From: Streptomyces sp. JJ66 | Lineage (GTDB): Bacteria; Actinomycetota; Actinomycetes; Streptomycetales; Streptomycetaceae | Assembly (NCBI RefSeq): GCF_019303495.1 | Contig: NZ_JAEVFI010000009.1 | Coordinates: forward strand, 1-64,000 | Direction of reading: 5' to 3' | Length of the DNA stretch: 64,000 nt | Part shown: positions 62,913 to 64,000 of the stretch, in pieces | How the letters are laid out: each line of letters opens with the position of its first letter | How positions within the stretch are numbered: position 1 is the first letter of the stretch | Translations under genes and position numbers: made by a program | Notes under the pieces: model-generated | Database searches by the model: none | What the model saw: only the letters and a program-made list of their open reading frames with translations | What the model was told of the DNA's origin: nothing

Positions 62913-64000
62913 TCAGGCCCGGGAGATGGTGAGCCGGGAGTGGCGGTTGCTGACCACAATCCCGTCGAGTCCGTCCTCGGCGGCGTCTGGCGGGAAGACA
63001 CGGATGATCGGCTCCGGTGTCGCACCGCGCCCCAGGCTGTTCCAGGTCCGGATACTCTCCGCCATGGCGTGGGCCGGTGCTGCGTGGTCAGTGCCGTAGG
63101 CACGGACACCCAGTTCGAATCCGCCCGAGGAGCCGGGCCGCATGGTGAGGTAGGCAACCGTGTCGTGGGTCCAGGTGGCGGTCGCGGCGATAGTCCACCC
63201 CGACAGGCCCATTTCCGCCGCCTGCGAACTGGCATACACCGTTCCCGAGGGGTCGGTGGTGCTGGTGAGCCACAGCTCCAGTGACGGCAGCACACCCTCA
63301 TCACCCCGCAACACCACCCCGGTCCACTCCGTTGACTCCTCGCCCGAGGCAACGGCCTCCCGCAGGGCGTCTGAGTCAGCGGCTTGGTCGCGGCTGATCA
63401 CCAGCCGCAGATCGCTGCCTGCCAGTTCAATCGACTGTACCGAGTGGGTGTTATCCCCCTGCATACCGACGAAGCCACACCGGGTGGAGTCCCTGCTCAC
63501 CAGGTGGTCGCCCTCATGCTCGAACGTCAGGACGCGATGGGTCCCCCGAAACGTCAAGGGCACCACCAGGCGGCCGTTTGTCGCGAGCTGAGAACGCCAA
63601 GCGGCCGGGATGTCGGGGGCCTGCACCGTGACGATGATCGCGTCGAAGCCGCCCTCGGCTGCCAGCTCCGCAGCTCCGTAGGTGCCGTCCCCCGTCAGCA
63701 CCTTCACCCGGCCGTAGCCTGCCCTCGCCAACAGCTTCTCGGCGCGCTCGGTCACCTCGATATCAATGTCGAGGCTGACGACCTCTCCCTCCGACCCGAC
63801 TACCTCAGCCATGAGCGCGGCGTTGTACCCACCGGAACCGATCTCCAGCGCCCGCATCCCCGGCCGCAGCCCGGCCAGCTCCAGCATCCGCGCCTGTACC
63901 CACGGCGCGGACACCGTACTCAGCGCAACTCCCCGCACATCACGCTTCGTCGCGAAAGAATCATTCGTGTACGCCTGCTCCAGTGAGCATTCGGGGATGA
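62913..64000 (-). CDS. Partial FxLD-system PCMT-like methyltransferase
   Basis: Open from the stop at 62913 to the right edge; the N-terminus lies outside. A protein-isoaspartate-methyltransferase fold is seen: SVSAPW, the SAM motif ALEIGSGGYNAALMAEVV, VVSLDIDIEV and LLTGDGTYG-like segments, with a C-terminal extension of about 200 residues. The sequence upstream of GTG 63938 (LEQAYTNDSFATKRD) is the normal family continuation, so that GTG is not the start. FxLD-type methyltransferases accompany lanthipeptide-like RiPP genes, probably to the right of the window. Confidence 0.82.
   Translation of the reverse strand, partial: IPECSLEQAYTNDSFATKRDVRGVALSTVSAPWVQARMLELAGLRPGMRALEIGSGGYNAALMAEVVGSEGEVVSLDIDIEVTERAEKLLARAGYGRVKVLTGDGTYGAAELAAEGGFDAIIVTVQAPDIPAAWRSQLATNGRLVVPLTFRGTHRVLTFEHEGDHLVSRDSTRCGFVGMQGDNTHSVQSIELAGSDLRLVISRDQAADSDALREAVASGEESTEWTGVVLRGDEGVLPSLELWLTSTTDPSGTVYASSQAAEMGLSGWTIAATATWTHDTVAYLTMRPGSSGGFELGVRAYGTDHAAPAHAMAESIRTWNSLGRGATPEPIIRVFPPDAAEDGLDGIVVSNRHSRLTISRA

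Overview
The window looks like chromosomal DNA of a Streptomyces or close relative. GC and third-position GC are very high, GTG starts and 4-bp GTGA/ATGA stop-start overlaps are common, and it carries chaplins, mycothiol ligase MshC, the Pup-proteasome genes, Tat genes in the actinobacterial helY-tatC-tatA-pafC-pafB order, and a gylR-glpF-glpK-glpD glycerol locus. From memory, positions of about 2.8 to 57 kb run collinear with the S. coelicolor SCO1611-SCO1676 core; no database was consulted.

Layout. 0-9 kb: a partial Pro/Ala-rich protein, a PLP amino-acid deaminase/aldolase-like enzyme, a DUF4142 protein, a gamma-glutamylation catabolic locus (glutamine-synthetase-like GlnA4, aldehyde dehydrogenase, SDR, with a divergent C26 amidohydrolase), a BtuF-like protein and a 5'-3' exonuclease. 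9-18.8 kb: helY, tatC, tatA, pafC, pafB, two FKBP isomerases and the Pup ligase pafA. 18.8-21.2 kb: divergent MFS exporter and LacI regulator. 21.3-27.3 kb: the Pup-proteasome set prcA, prcB, pup, dop, arc, with a frameshifted endonuclease VII-like relic inside the order. 27.5-35.7 kb: ferredoxin, secreted protein, tRNA methyltransferase trmI, site-2 protease, RecB-like nuclease, orphan response regulator, orphan oligopeptide-binding lipoprotein, HAD phosphatase. 35.7-44.5 kb: metH, then the glycerol regulator and operon. 44.7-50.6 kb: ParJ-like PAC2 protein, mshC, a conserved kinase-like/DUF3090/phosphatase set, and an F420-type oxidoreductase. 50.7-57 kb: a decayed aldo/keto reductase tail, a RecD-like protein with degenerate ATPase motifs, small conserved genes, two chaplins (one with a pentapeptide repeat tract and sortase signal) and an M20 peptidase.

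57.1-64 kb is accessory. It starts at a tRNA-Leu(GAG) gene, and a diverged copy of the 3' half of that tRNA plus its terminator lies 5.6 kb downstream. Between them are the tail of a site-specific recombinase and a four-gene lasso-peptide operon: precursor, asparagine-synthetase-like cyclase, fused RRE/leader peptidase and a GNAT acetyltransferase. The predicted core is GNTNSSVENKRSPYGA, with a Gly1-Glu8 ring and a Lys at position 10. As I recall albusnodin, this is the layout of that acetylated lasso peptide. An XRE-TPR regulator with two TTA codons, a 61-aa and a 119-aa protein of unknown role accompany it. At the right edge is a partial FxLD-system methyltransferase, suggesting a second RiPP locus outside the window.

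How they fit: Dop deamidates Pup, PafA conjugates it, Arc unfolds tagged proteins into PrcAB, and PafBC is a WYL-type transcription pair. GylR probably represses glpFKD and its own gene through matching palindromes. The lasso operon is the main specialised-metabolism content.
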